A DNA stretch of 64,000 bases from Cytophagales bacterium (GTDB taxonomy: Bacteria > Bacteroidota > Bacteroidia > Cytophagales > Cyclobacteriaceae). This document shows, in pieces, positions 17,636 through 26,738 of this stretch. The notes beneath the pieces were generated by a model that did not search any database, was not told the DNA's origin, and saw only the letters and a program-made list of their open reading frames with translations. Every line of letters starts with the position of its first letter. The first letter of the stretch is position 1. The position numbers and the translations under genes were made by a program. Where the stretch lies: NCBI GenBank assembly GCA_033344775.1, contig JAWPMT010000007.1:248001-312000 (forward strand), read 5' to 3'.

Positions 17636-18352
17636 ATGCAAAACATCAAAAACACCGTCGTTATCGACATTGAGACCGTATCAGCTTATTCAAATTTTTC
17701 TAAAGTGCCCGAGCGATTACAATCTCTTTGGGCGAAAAAAGCAAAGAATTTAAAGAACGAAGAGGAGCTTGATATAAGCCAACTCTATGAAGACCGAGCC
17801 GCGATCTATGCCGAATTTGGCAAAGTGATCGTTATTGGTGTAGGGGTCTTCAGTGGAAGGGAAAAGGAGCTTTCCTTTACCGTAAGAAGCTTTTTTGGAC
17901 ATGACGAAAAGCAAGTCTTACAAGACTTTGTTTCCTTTTTGGTCCAGGAATTTAATCAGGGGAGCCTGCAGTTATGCGGGCACAATGGAAAAGAGTTTGA
18001 CTTCCCCTATCTATGTCGTAGATTGCTCGTCAATGGCCTGCCGATCCCTTTTGTATTGGATACCCGGGGTAAAAAACCCTGGGAGGTCAATCACATCGAC
18101 ACGATGGAACTCTGGAAATTCGGAGACTGGAAAAGTTTCACATCATTAGAGCTATTGACCGAAATTTTCGGTATCCCGACGAGCAAGGACAACATTGACG
18201 GCTCCATGGTCAATGAAGTCTACCATCAACAGGACGGACTAGAAAGTATCCGTCGATATTGTGAAAAAGACGTGGTAGCAACCGCGCAATTGTATTTAAA
18301 AATGAACGCAAAATCCACGATACCGGACGACCGGATCTCCATTGTGGACTAG
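17636..18352 (+). CDS. Predicted 3'-5' exonuclease, PolB-type DEDD family
   Basis: The 238-aa product has the three exonuclease motifs: ExoI VVIDIETVS (residues about 8-16, Asp and Glu ligands), ExoII LCGHNGKEFDFPYL (about 112-125) and ExoIII YCEKDVVATAQLY (about 205-217). These match the stand-alone exonucleases related to the proofreading domain of DNA polymerase B. It likely trims DNA or RNA 3' ends with two metal ions. It starts one base after the unknown small gene and is followed 8 nt later by RNase R, which suggests a nucleic-acid-processing cluster. Confidence 0.88.
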   Translation: MQNIKNTVVIDIETVSAYSNFSKVPERLQSLWAKKAKNLKNEEELDISQLYEDRAAIYAEFGKVIVIGVGVFSGREKELSFTVRSFFGHDEKQVLQDFVSFLVQEFNQGSLQLCGHNGKEFDFPYLCRRLLVNGLPIPFVLDTRGKKPWEVNHIDTMELWKFGDWKSFTSLELLTEIFGIPTSKDNIDGSMVNEVYHQQDGLESIRRYCEKDVVATAQLYLKMNAKSTIPDDRISIVD

Positions 18353-18360
18353 CCAATCTT

Positions 18361-20559
18361 ATGGCACGAAAGAAAAGAAAAGTTAAAAACACAACCACTA
18401 AAAAATCTAAGAAAGTAGTGGACGTGAAAGATCGTCTGCGCCAAATTTTTTACGAAGAAGCAGGCGAAAGTTTTTCGTATCGGCAGCTGATCAAGAAAAT
18501 CGGGATCAGAGATGCCAAAACGAAAGATGCATTAAAAGACATATTATTGGGGATGGAAGCACAAGGCAAAGTGGCGAGAAATCGCGATGGCCGGTTCGTT
18601 TCCAATTCCACACCATCGGTGATTACCGGTAAGGTGGACCATGTCAATCCACGATTTGCATATGTCATATCGATGGATTCTGAAGAAGATATCTGGATCA
18701 AATCCTCCAATCTGAACTTTGCCATTGATGGCGATGAGGTAGAGGTACAAATCACCAGACCAGCTGCAAGGGGCGCAAAGCCTGAAGGCAAGGTCACGAA
18801 GATTCTGAATCGGAATAAGGCAGAATTTGTAGGACGAATCGAGATCTCAGACAAATTTGCCTTTGTCGTTCCCGACAATCGCAACTTACACTTTGATGTC
18901 TTTGTGTATCCAGAAAAAACCATGGGCGCCAAGCACGATGACAAAGTGATCGTGCAGATCCATAAATGGCACAATCGGGAGAACAAAAGCCCACAAGGCA
19001 AGGTCGTTCGGGTACTCGGAGAAGCTGGAGAACATGAAGCGGAGATCCACTCCATCATGGCAGAATTCGGACTTCCTTTTGAATTTCCGGAGAAGATCGA
19101 AAAGGCAGCTGCGAAAATCCCAGTGGAAATTGACAAGCAGGAATTGGCCTATCGCAGGGATTTCAGGAAGGTGACCACCTTCACAATTGACCCCTTTGAT
19201 GCGAAGGACTTTGATGATGCTTTGTCGCTGGAATGGACCAAGGAAGGGTTGATGGAAATTGGCGTACACATTGCCGATGTTTCCCATTACGTGCGTCCAA
19301 GGACTATGCTGGAGAAAGAAGCCTATGACCGTGCAACATCGGTGTACCTGGTAGACCGGACCATTCCGATGCTCCCAGAGAAATTATCGAATGGCTTGTG
19401 CTCCCTTCGACCCGAGGAGGAAAAGCTGACTTTCTCGGCAGTCTTCAAGATTGACAAAGAAGGTAATGTGGTGGATCGTTGGTTCGGTCGTACGATCATT
19501 TATTCCGATCGCAGATTCACCTACGAAGAAGCACAGGAAAGAATTGAATCCAAAGAAGGTGATTTCCAACAGGAGATCAATCAACTGAATGACTTGGCCA
19601 AGCTGATCCGAAAGCGACGTTTCAAAGATGGGGCAGTCAATTTCGAGACCGTGGAAGTCAAGTTCAAACTCGATGATAAAGGAAAGCCGCTGGAGGTAGT
19701 TCCCAAAGTGCGGAAAGACGCGCACAAGATGATCGAGGAATTCATGTTGTTAGCCAATCGAGAGGTAGCGACATTCATTTTCAAGAAAAGAGACGGAAGA
19801 AAAGAGGAAGGGTCTACGACGTTTGTTTACCGAACGCACGACAGCCCCGACCCGGAGAAACTGGATTCGTTTTCTAAGTTTGCTTCCCGCTTTGGTCACA
19901 AGGTTTCAACGGATGGACTGGTCAGTAAAAGCCTGAATAACCTGATGTCCAAGATTGAAGGCAAACCTGAACAAAATGTTCTGGAACAATTGGCCATCCG
20001 ATCGATGGCGAAAGCGAAATATACCACCGATCCAAAAGGACACTTTGGACTAGCCTTTGACCATTATTCACACTTTACTTCTCCCATCAGGCGATATCCG
20101 GACGTAATGGTTCATCGCTTACTCTGGCACTATCTGGAAGGTGGTAAATCGCAGGACAAGGAAGCATTTGAGTCCAAATGTGTGCACTCCAGTGAGCGAG
20201 AGAAACGTGCGGCTGAAGCAGAACGTGCATCCATCAAATACAAGCAGGTGGAATTCATGCAATCTATGTTGGGTGAGGAGTTCGAAGGGATCGTTTCCGG
20301 TGTGACCGAATGGGGCATTTACGTAGAAATCGTGGAGACAAAATGTGAAGGCATGATCCGGATGTCCGACATGGATGACGATTACTACGAGTTCGATGAG
20401 AAACAATTCGCTGCGGTGGGCAAGCGCTCTGGAAAAATCATCACTCTCGGGGATAAAGTGGAAGTGATCGTGGCCAAGACCGATATTGACCGTCGAACCA
20501 TTGATCTGGTTAAGAAGGGCAATAAGAATCATTCACCCTGGCAAGCTGACGAATTTTAA
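18361..20559 (+). CDS. rnr: Ribonuclease R
   Basis: This is a 732-aa processive 3'-5' exoribonuclease of the RNB family that degrades structured RNA. Seen: a basic N-terminus (RKKRKVKNTTTKKSKK), a winged-helix segment (about 25-70) and cold-shock domains (about 80-240). The catalytic RNB domain contains TIDPFDAKDFDDALSLEW (about 275-292, with the metal-binding aspartates) and HFTSPIRRYPDVMVHR near residue 565. A C-terminal S1 domain includes FEGIVSGVTEWGIYVEI (about 640-656). Length and order match bacterial RNase R. It lies 8 nt after the exonuclease and 2 nt before the permease. Confidence 0.96.
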   Translation: MARKKRKVKNTTTKKSKKVVDVKDRLRQIFYEEAGESFSYRQLIKKIGIRDAKTKDALKDILLGMEAQGKVARNRDGRFVSNSTPSVITGKVDHVNPRFAYVISMDSEEDIWIKSSNLNFAIDGDEVEVQITRPAARGAKPEGKVTKILNRNKAEFVGRIEISDKFAFVVPDNRNLHFDVFVYPEKTMGAKHDDKVIVQIHKWHNRENKSPQGKVVRVLGEAGEHEAEIHSIMAEFGLPFEFPEKIEKAAAKIPVEIDKQELAYRRDFRKVTTFTIDPFDAKDFDDALSLEWTKEGLMEIGVHIADVSHYVRPRTMLEKEAYDRATSVYLVDRTIPMLPEKLSNGLCSLRPEEEKLTFSAVFKIDKEGNVVDRWFGRTIIYSDRRFTYEEAQERIESKEGDFQQEINQLNDLAKLIRKRRFKDGAVNFETVEVKFKLDDKGKPLEVVPKVRKDAHKMIEEFMLLANREVATFIFKKRDGRKEEGSTTFVYRTHDSPDPEKLDSFSKFASRFGHKVSTDGLVSKSLNNLMSKIEGKPEQNVLEQLAIRSMAKAKYTTDPKGHFGLAFDHYSHFTSPIRRYPDVMVHRLLWHYLEGGKSQDKEAFESKCVHSSEREKRAAEAERASIKYKQVEFMQSMLGEEFEGIVSGVTEWGIYVEIVETKCEGMIRMSDMDDDYYEFDEKQFAAVGKRSGKIITLGDKVEVIVAKTDIDRRTIDLVKKGNKNHSPWQADEF

Positions 20560-20561
20560 GG

Positions 20562-21851
20562 ATGTCCAAGGGAAAGATCGGTGTAGAAACAGCCTCCTCA
20601 CTCGTCATTTCCGCCATGATCGGCACGGGTGTATTTACCAGTCTGGGTTATCAAGTTGTCGACATTAAGTCAGGATTTTCTATCATGCTATTATGGGCAC
20701 TAGGAGGAATCGTGGCATTTTTCGGAGCATCAGCCTATGCCGAGCTGGGCTCCGTGTTTCGTCGTTCCGGAGGTGAATATCAATTGCTTGGGAAACTCTA
20801 TCATCCAGCGCTAGGATTTGTGGCCGGTTGGGTATCCGTGACGGTTGGGTTTGCTGCTCCTGCGGCCATTGCAGCTATAGCCTTGTCTTCCTATCTTGAA
20901 GTGATTATTCCGGGATTGCCAGGAAAACATGTGGCTGCAGGTACGGTTTTGTTGCTGAGTGTCATTCATGCTTCGTCATTGAAGATTGGGAGTTCTGTCC
21001 AGAATTTCACCACGGCACTCAAGTTGATTTTAATCTTGATTTTGATCGTATTTGGATTTACCATCGATTTACCTCAAAACATTTCTATTTTCCCTCAATC
21101 GGGAAGTTGGTCGGAGATCATTCAGCCGGCTTATGCGGTCGCATTTGTTTACGTTTCCTACGCTTATACTGGATGGAATTCGGCCATTTACATTTTGGAT
21201 GAAATGCGAGATCCGGTAAAAGATCTTTCCAGGTCCTTGCTCATCGGTACGGCTAGCGTGACCATTTTGTATTTATTGTTGAATTGGATTTTTCTCTACA
21301 CGGTTCCGATTTCTGTATTGGAAGGACACATAGAAGTAGGCTTCCTTGCCGGTGAGTCGATTTTCGGTTCGGTTGGTGGTAAGGTCATGGCTATTGCAAT
21401 TGCTATTCTCCTCATTTCCACAGTCAGTGCTTATGTTTTTCTTGGCCCAAGGGTCAGCCAGGTAATGGGCCAGGACTTGCCAGGATTGAATTGGCTGGCA
21501 CATACGTCCAAAAATGGGTTACCCGTTCGTGCTTTTCTCCTTTCCACGGCACTCAGTTTGATCTTTATCTATACATCCACCTTTGAACAAGTCCTGCTTT
21601 ATACTTCTTTCCTGTTGATATTGATCACTACCCTGGCGGTAGGGGGAGTATATATCGTTCGGATCAAAAAATATGAAGCCACCTTCCGCATGTGGGGCTA
21701 CCCCATTGCGCCAGCAATATTTTTAGGAGTCAGTGTATGGTCGTTGGTTTTTGTAGCGATCGACAAACCTTTTGAAAGTTTAATCAGTGTCGGAATACTG
21801 GTAATTGGTATGGCAATTTATTTACTTACAAAGCCCAGAGGGGAACGCTGA
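20562..21851 (+). CDS. APC-superfamily amino acid permease
   Basis: The 429-aa product has about 12 hydrophobic helices. It opens with the APC substrate-binding loop of helix 1 (SLVISAMIGTGVFTSLGY, residues about 12-29; GxG-type unwound segment) and helix 6 contains YAYTGWNSAIYILDEMRDP (about 200-218). These are hallmarks of amino acid-polyamine-organocation transporters. The substrate cannot be told from sequence alone. It begins 2 nt after the rnr stop. The last residues are a short cytoplasmic tail (TKPRGER). Confidence 0.9.
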   Translation: MSKGKIGVETASSLVISAMIGTGVFTSLGYQVVDIKSGFSIMLLWALGGIVAFFGASAYAELGSVFRRSGGEYQLLGKLYHPALGFVAGWVSVTVGFAAPAAIAAIALSSYLEVIIPGLPGKHVAAGTVLLLSVIHASSLKIGSSVQNFTTALKLILILILIVFGFTIDLPQNISIFPQSGSWSEIIQPAYAVAFVYVSYAYTGWNSAIYILDEMRDPVKDLSRSLLIGTASVTILYLLLNWIFLYTVPISVLEGHIEVGFLAGESIFGSVGGKVMAIAIAILLISTVSAYVFLGPRVSQVMGQDLPGLNWLAHTSKNGLPVRAFLLSTALSLIFIYTSTFEQVLLYTSFLLILITTLAVGGVYIVRIKKYEATFRMWGYPIAPAIFLGVSVWSLVFVAIDKPFESLISVGILVIGMAIYLLTKPRGER

Positions 21852-21910
21852 TTAACTACAATAACTTTTTTCTGTACTCATCTGTTAACCCGGTCAAACT
21901 CATTTTTTGA

Positions 21911-22885
21911 ATGCACACCACGCAAGAACTGCTAGAAAAGATCAACCAGCACATTTCGAAACAGGAATACGGAAGTAATCCAGCCAATCTCTATGAGCCA
22001 ATCAACTACATCATGGGATTGGGGGGTAAGCGATTACGTCCATTACTGGTTTTACTCAGCTATCAACTGAAAGGAGAGTCCTTGGATGAGATTCTTGATG
22101 CCGCGCTGGCCGTTGAGGTCTTTCATAATTTCACCCTCGTACATGACGATATCATGGACGAGGCACCACTCCGAAGAGGTCAACCTACTGTACACACCAA
22201 ATGGAACGATACCGTAGCAATCTTGTCTGGTGATACCATGATGATCAAGGCTTACGAATTATTACAAAAAGGTTCAGGCGATTACTTCATGGGAGTATGT
22301 CCGAAATTCAATCAAACATCGGTTGAAGTTTGTGAAGGCCAACAGATCGACATGAATTTTGAAGAACAGGAGATTGTAACGGAAGAAGAATACCTCGAAA
22401 TGATCCGTCTGAAAACGGCCGTATTGCTGGGTTTCAGTATGTACCTGGGAGGAAAACTGGCTGGTTATGATCAGCAATCCTCAGAAAAACTTTTTAGTAT
22501 AGGAGAGAAGATGGGCATCGGATTTCAGTTGATGGATGATATCCTTGATGTATATGCAGACAAAGCCAAGTTTGGTAAGCAAGTAGGCGGGGATATCATT
22601 GCCAACAAAAAAACCTATTTACTCCTATCTGCGTTGGAAATGGCCAACCCTGAGCAAAAAGCTAAACTGGATCATTGGTTATCTGCTAGAGAATTTGATG
22701 TCCAGGAAAAAGTAGCAGCAGTCACTGAGATCTATGATGAGATTGGAATCCCCAACCTCGCAAAAATGAAGATGAATTATTATTTCGATCAGTCCATCAA
22801 GGAACTAGAAACATTTGAAGGCAATTCTATCGCCAAAGTCTTACTAAAAGAGTTTGCTACGAAGTTGATGCAGCGGGAAAGGTAA
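21911..22885 (+). CDS. Polyprenyl (farnesyl/geranylgeranyl-type) diphosphate synthase
   Basis: The 324-aa trans-prenyltransferase has GGKRLRPLL (about 38-46), the first Asp-rich motif DDIMDE with downstream RRG (residues about 78-90) and the second, DDILD, near residue 209. It condenses isopentenyl diphosphate with allylic diphosphates to make C15-C20 or longer chains for quinones, carotenoids or undecaprenol. The residues just before DDIMDE (VFHNFTLVH) include bulky Phe side chains, a feature of short-chain enzymes, so FPP or GGPP is the likelier product. The ATG lies 60 nt after the permease. Confidence 0.92.
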   Translation: MHTTQELLEKINQHISKQEYGSNPANLYEPINYIMGLGGKRLRPLLVLLSYQLKGESLDEILDAALAVEVFHNFTLVHDDIMDEAPLRRGQPTVHTKWNDTVAILSGDTMMIKAYELLQKGSGDYFMGVCPKFNQTSVEVCEGQQIDMNFEEQEIVTEEEYLEMIRLKTAVLLGFSMYLGGKLAGYDQQSSEKLFSIGEKMGIGFQLMDDILDVYADKAKFGKQVGGDIIANKKTYLLLSALEMANPEQKAKLDHWLSAREFDVQEKVAAVTEIYDEIGIPNLAKMKMNYYFDQSIKELETFEGNSIAKVLLKEFATKLMQRER

Positions 22886-22927
22886 CCGCTGTTCATTTTC
22901 AAGAATCAGACCCAAAATAAGTACCAC

Positions 22928-23548
22928 ATGACCCTACTCATCCTCATCATTACCGTGGCCATCAGTTTTGCAGCGTTGGGGAATGATGGTTTATACCACA
23001 AATTCCTACTCAATCCGTATCAAGCCATCCATGGAAAGCAATACTGGAGGTTCCTGTCTTCCGGGTTCATTCACAATAGCTATATTCATCTGGGCTTCAA
23101 CATGTTCACCTTTTTCTTTTTTGGAGGGCTGGTAGAGGAAACATTTAATTATCGACTCGGTGAAACAGATGGGACAGTATTGTTCGTGATCCTATATGTA
23201 TCGGCCATTGTCATTTCAGATCTTCCCGTTGCTTTCAAGCATAAGGACAATCCAGGATACAATAGCCTGGGTGCTTCTGGTGCTGTTTCTGCGATTGTCT
23301 TCGCCAGTATATTGTATTATCCGACAAATAAGATCTACTTGTTCGGCCTCATCGGATTACCGGGATTTGTCCTGGGGGTCATCTATGTGATCTACTCCTA
23401 TACCCAGGGGAAGAACATGGCAGATAACATCAATCATGAAGCTCATCTATATGGCGCCATTTATGGCCTTATATTTGGATTGGTAGTTTACCCTCAGGCA
23501 GGTCCGGAATTTTTTGACCAGATCCTGAACTATCGATTTACTTTTTAG
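22928..23548 (+). CDS. Rhomboid-family intramembrane serine protease
   Basis: This 206-aa protein has about six hydrophobic helices. The family motifs are present: HLGFNMFTFFFFGGLVE (from residue 54; the conserved His and Asn of helix 2), the nucleophile GASG (115-118, Ser 117), and the catalytic His in NHEAHLYGAIYGL (His 173). Rhomboids cut membrane proteins within or beside a transmembrane segment; the substrate here is unknown. The stop is 2 nt before the cdd start, so the two genes are probably cotranscribed. Confidence 0.93.
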   Translation: MTLLILIITVAISFAALGNDGLYHKFLLNPYQAIHGKQYWRFLSSGFIHNSYIHLGFNMFTFFFFGGLVEETFNYRLGETDGTVLFVILYVSAIVISDLPVAFKHKDNPGYNSLGASGAVSAIVFASILYYPTNKIYLFGLIGLPGFVLGVIYVIYSYTQGKNMADNINHEAHLYGAIYGLIFGLVVYPQAGPEFFDQILNYRFTF

Positions 23549-23550
23549 CT

Positions 23551-24015
23551 ATGGAAATCACATTAACCTACAAAAAGCTGGATAAAGACGATCTTTCGGA
23601 AGAAGATCAGCAATTGTTGACAGCAGCCGAATCAGCACGACAGAACGCATATGCTCCTTACTCCAATTTTACGGTGGGTTGTGCACTCCAAATGGAAAAC
23701 GGCCAGGTAGTCACGGGGAATAATCAGGAAAATGCAGCTTATCCGTCAGGACTTTGTGCAGAAAGAGTGGCATTGTTTCATGCAGGTGCTGAAAACATGG
23801 GGCCTGTTCGTACACTACTTGTTTTGGCTAAAAACGCTGAAGATGCATTGGCCAGTGCTTTTCCATGTGGAGGCTGCCGGCAGGTAATTTTGGAATATGC
23901 CATGAAGCAAGACATTCCGATTCGAGTGCTTATGTTGCTGGAAAACGAGCAATTGATTGAATTAGAGGACGCTAAGTCACTGCTTCCCTTTGCGTTTTCA
24001 GCAAATGCCCTTTGA
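23551..24015 (+). CDS. cdd: Cytidine deaminase
   Basis: The 154-aa enzyme hydrolytically deaminates cytidine and deoxycytidine to uridine and deoxyuridine in pyrimidine salvage. Seen: YAPYSNFTVGCAL (residues 34-46, substrate-binding region) and the zinc site made by CAERVAL (Cys 69, Glu 71 as proton shuttle) and PCGGCRQV (Cys 106, Cys 109). The length is that of a homotetrameric three-Cys CDA. It is the last gene of the plus-strand run. Confidence 0.95.
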   Translation: MEITLTYKKLDKDDLSEEDQQLLTAAESARQNAYAPYSNFTVGCALQMENGQVVTGNNQENAAYPSGLCAERVALFHAGAENMGPVRTLLVLAKNAEDALASAFPCGGCRQVILEYAMKQDIPIRVLMLLENEQLIELEDAKSLLPFAFSANAL

Positions 24016-24065
24016 TTCCAAATTCTTCCCGTTCAGCGCCTAATCAAGTTGTCTCGACCATATTC

Positions 24066-24098
24066 TTTGTTGTAGTGCAATTAGGATTTGCATCTTTG
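24066..24098 (+). promoter_or_regulatory. Candidate promoter for a short transcript
   Basis: TTTG (24066-24069), a 21-nt spacer and CATCTTTG (24091-24098) match the Bacteroidota TTTG / TAnnTTTG promoter pattern at 11 of 12 defined positions or close to it. No annotated gene follows before the terminator at 24191-24220, so it would drive a transcript of about 110-120 nt. Confidence 0.4.
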
Positions 24099-24132
24099 TA
24101 TGGTCTTATATAGACTTTTACTAATGTATTGA

Positions 24133-24189
24133 ATGCCCGAAAGGGACTATCATAAAGATAAACATTGGTTCAGTGATGTTTTAGGTTGA
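24133..24189 (+). CDS. Candidate 18-residue peptide ORF in the short transcript
   Basis: ATG to TGA encodes MPERDYHKDKHWFSDVLG, rich in charged and aromatic residues. It sits between the candidate promoter at 24066 and a strong terminator whose stem begins 2 nt after the stop codon. There is no clear Shine-Dalgarno. I do not recognise the peptide. It could be a chance frame in a non-coding RNA. Confidence 0.25.
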   Translation: MPERDYHKDKHWFSDVLG

Positions 24190-24190
24190 T

Positions 24191-24220
24191 AGGATTGGCC
24201 ATGGCGGTCAATCCTTTTTT
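24191..24220 (+). terminator. Rho-independent terminator
   Basis: A 10-bp stem AGGATTGGCC / GGTCAATCCT (one G-T pair) closes a 5-nt loop and is followed by eight T residues. It ends the rightward cdd transcription and/or the short transcript from 24066. Confidence 0.85.
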
Positions 24221-24232
24221 TATACCCAGTGC

Positions 24233-24274
24233 AAAAAAAAAGATCAAGCAAACCCTCTTGGAATTCACTTGATC
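24233..24274 (-). terminator. Rho-independent terminator of asnS
   Basis: Read on the minus strand, GATCAAG and CTTGATC (plus positions 24268-24274 and 24242-24248) form a 7-bp stem followed by about nine T residues. It lies about 60 nt beyond the asnS stop. Confidence 0.75.
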
Positions 24275-24330
24275 CATTACTATTTGCACATCCTTTCAAG
24301 ACATTGCTTTGAAAGAACTCAGTCTAATCT

Positions 24331-25776
24331 TTAAAACTCACAGTTGCCGGGAGTTCTTGGGAAAGGCATCACGTCTCGGATGTTGTTCATGCCCGTCACA
24401 AACTGGATCATGCGCTCAAATCCTAATCCGTAACCACTGTGTGGTGTCGTGCCGAATTTTCTCGTTTCGAGGTACCACCAAAGCTCCTCTTCAGGAATGT
24501 CCATTTCCGCCATGCGAGTTGTCAGTTGTTCCAGTCGCTCTTCTCGCTGTGACCCTCCAATGATTTCTCCGATGCCAGGGAACAATACATCCATTGCCCC
24601 TACGGTTTTTCCATCATCATTTTGCCGCATGTAGAAGGCTTTGATGTCCTTCGGATAGTTATATAGGATCACGGGTTTTTTGAAATGCTTCTCTACCAGA
24701 AATCTTTCATGCTCAGATTGTAGATCCGCGCCCCATTCCTCAATCAAGAACTGAAACTTCTTCTTCTTGTTGGGCTTGGAGTTTCTCAAAATATCAATCG
24801 CCTCTGTGTAGGTGATGCGTTCAAACGGATTGTCCAATACGAATTTCAATCGCTCGATCAATGAAAGTTCATTGCGCTCGTTTTGAGGTTTGCTTTTTTC
24901 CTCCTGACGCTCACGTTGGTCCAGAAATTCCAGGTCATCCTGACAGTTGTCCAGTGCGAATTTCACCAGATACTTCATCATTTCTTCGGCCAGGTCCATG
25001 TTGTCTTCCAGATCATAAAAAGCCATTTCCGGCTCAATCATCCAGAATTCGCATAAGTGCCTGGTCGTGTTGGAATTCTCCGCCCGGAATGTTGGTCCGA
25101 AAGTATAAATTTCTCCAAGGGCCAAGGCTGCCAATTCACCTTCCAATTGACCCGAAACCGTCAGGTTTGCCTCTTTTCCAAAGAAATCCTGCGCGTAATC
25201 AATGCCACCTTCTTCCGTTTTTGGAACGTTATCCAGGTCAAGGGTCGTGACTTTGAAAGTTTCGCCGGCCCCTTCCGCATCAGAAGCGGTCAGGATTGGC
25301 GTGTTCATATAATAGAACCCCTTGTTATGGAAAAATTGGTGTACGGCAAACGCCATGTTGTGCCGGATACGCATCACTGCTCCAAACGTATTGGTCCGCA
25401 TGCGGAGGTGCCCTATCTCACGAAGAAATTCCAGGCTATGACGTTTGGGTTGTAATGGATATTTTTCCGGATCTGCCTCCCCAAGGACTTCAATCGATTC
25501 CGCTAGCAACTCTACAGATTGGCCTGAACCCTGAGAAGCAGTTAGTTTTCCGAAAACAGAAAGACTAGCACCGGTATTGATCGATTTTAAGACCTCTTCG
25601 AATTGAGCAGCATCTGCAACGACCTGTAAATTATTGATGGTAGACCCGTCATTCAATGCGATGAACGCCACATTTTTACCGGTTCGCTTTGTTCTGACCC
25701 AACCACTGACCCTTACGTTTTCGTCAACTGTTCCTGTAAGGGCGAATTTGATTTTTGTTCTTTTCGAATCCACCAT
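24331..25776 (-). CDS. asnS: Asparaginyl-tRNA synthetase
   Basis: This is a 481-aa class II aminoacyl-tRNA synthetase. Seen: an N-terminal OB-fold ([24 protein letters not shown], about 20-43, described by its VSGWV and ALNDG ends), motif 2 [22 protein letters not shown] (about 230-250) and motif 3 in the last 40 residues ([12 protein letters not shown]). TRHLCEF with Asn-type signatures, and the long insert between motifs 2 and 3 ([17 protein letters not shown]), match AsnRS rather than AspRS. It attaches Asn to tRNA-Asn directly. The start codon follows a short leader, and its own terminator is visible downstream. Confidence 0.95.
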   Translation of the reverse strand: MVDSKRTKIKFALTGTVDENVRVSGWVRTKRTGKNVAFIALNDGSTINNLQVVADAAQFEEVLKSINTGASLSVFGKLTASQGSGQSVELLAESIEVLGEADPEKYPLQPKRHSLEFLREIGHLRMRTNTFGAVMRIRHNMAFAVHQFFHNKGFYYMNTPILTASDAEGAGETFKVTTLDLDNVPKTEEGGIDYAQDFFGKEANLTVSGQLEGELAALALGEIYTFGPTFRAENSNTTRHLCEFWMIEPEMAFYDLEDNMDLAEEMMKYLVKFALDNCQDDLEFLDQRERQEEKSKPQNERNELSLIERLKFVLDNPFERITYTEAIDILRNSKPNKKKKFQFLIEEWGADLQSEHERFLVEKHFKKPVILYNYPKDIKAFYMRQNDDGKTVGAMDVLFPGIGEIIGGSQREERLEQLTTRMAEMDIPEEELWWYLETRKFGTTPHSGYGLGFERMIQFVTGMNNIRDVMPFPRTPGNCEF

Positions 25777-25886
25777 TTTACTGAATTAAAAATTTCGGCA
25801 AAATAAATGAATCTACACCTTGGGCACTAGAGAAAATGAACGCATTTACGATTAGAACCGCAGATAAATCAGAAAGTATGTGACAG

Positions 25887-26468
25887 TTATGCTGTTTTAG
25901 CTTCCAGATGTTCTTTGAAGGTGCCTCTTTTCTTGTCTTTTTGTCCGAAAGTCAGGTGCAACAGATTTCCATCCAGCTTATCGATGATCGTGTAATCATT
26001 GAATTTGAGGTCCAGTCCTTTGATCAGACTAATGAAAAGGTCAATCAGGTTCCGGTCTGATTTGTATTTCACCTGAAGGGTTTCTTCATTGATCCATTCG
26101 TATTCGAATCGTGGAGGATAGGCACCCTGTATGTGCTCGGTCACTTTGGCGTGAACGTGATCTAATTGAGTAATGGCATCCTTGGTACTGTTCATGCCGC
26201 GATAAAATACACCGTAAAGCTTGGTAGAATACTCGACACACCAATGTTCGCCGAACATGTCAAAAACTTCACCTAAATCCAGTCCTAATGAATTTGAAGC
26301 TAATACAAAGAGTTCGATACTTTGCACTTCGTCTATGTCATCGCGAATATGTGTGCCGTAGCTAAATGATGCTTCTTTGCCAAGGCTGGTCATCAATGTG
26401 CCCCAAGCCTCTTGACCAAAATAGTGGGTTATTGCGTCTTCCAGACAATAGTGAATGGTTCCCTTCAT
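25887..26468 (-). CDS. H-NOX (haem NO/O2-binding) domain protein
   Basis: The 193-aa stand-alone protein begins MKGTIHYCLEDAITHYFGQEAW, the usual H-NOX opening (described here by its start). Seen: the proximal haem-ligand region LDHVHAKV with His 106, a conserved Pro in GAYPPRFEY (117-118), and the haem-propionate motif YxSxR as YKSDR (Tyr 135, Ser 137, Arg 139). Known: bacterial H-NOX proteins sense NO or O2 and control a partner histidine kinase or cyclic-di-GMP enzyme, usually encoded beside them. No such partner is adjacent here; the neighbours are asnS and rpoN. A C-terminal tail (KKRGTFKEHLEAKTA) is basic and not part of the domain core. Confidence 0.88.
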   Translation of the reverse strand: MKGTIHYCLEDAITHYFGQEAWGTLMTSLGKEASFSYGTHIRDDIDEVQSIELFVLASNSLGLDLGEVFDMFGEHWCVEYSTKLYGVFYRGMNSTKDAITQLDHVHAKVTEHIQGAYPPRFEYEWINEETLQVKYKSDRNLIDLFISLIKGLDLKFNDYTIIDKLDGNLLHLTFGQKDKKRGTFKEHLEAKTA

Positions 26469-26738
26469 GGCTCAAAGTGTTTGCTGACTTCAATGAAAAT
26501 ACAATTATTTGCTAATTACAGCATCTGTCAAAAAACAAGATCGTGAACTGGTACAATTGCTGGCTGAAAGAGAGAAAAATTTTGTTGCAACAATTTATCG
26601 GTATACTCGTCAAAATTGGTTTAGTATTTGTAATCAACTAAGGAGTGTTAGCCTTTATCTTATAAAATCTGCCTGGCTTGGCTTAATAACTAACCTTACT
26701 CACAGAAAATAAATACTTTTGATTGTTGGACAATTAAT

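Noticed and set aside
18450-19287. Long minus-strand frames opposite rnr
   Set aside because: They are antisense to well-conserved RNase R domains and show no family resemblance.
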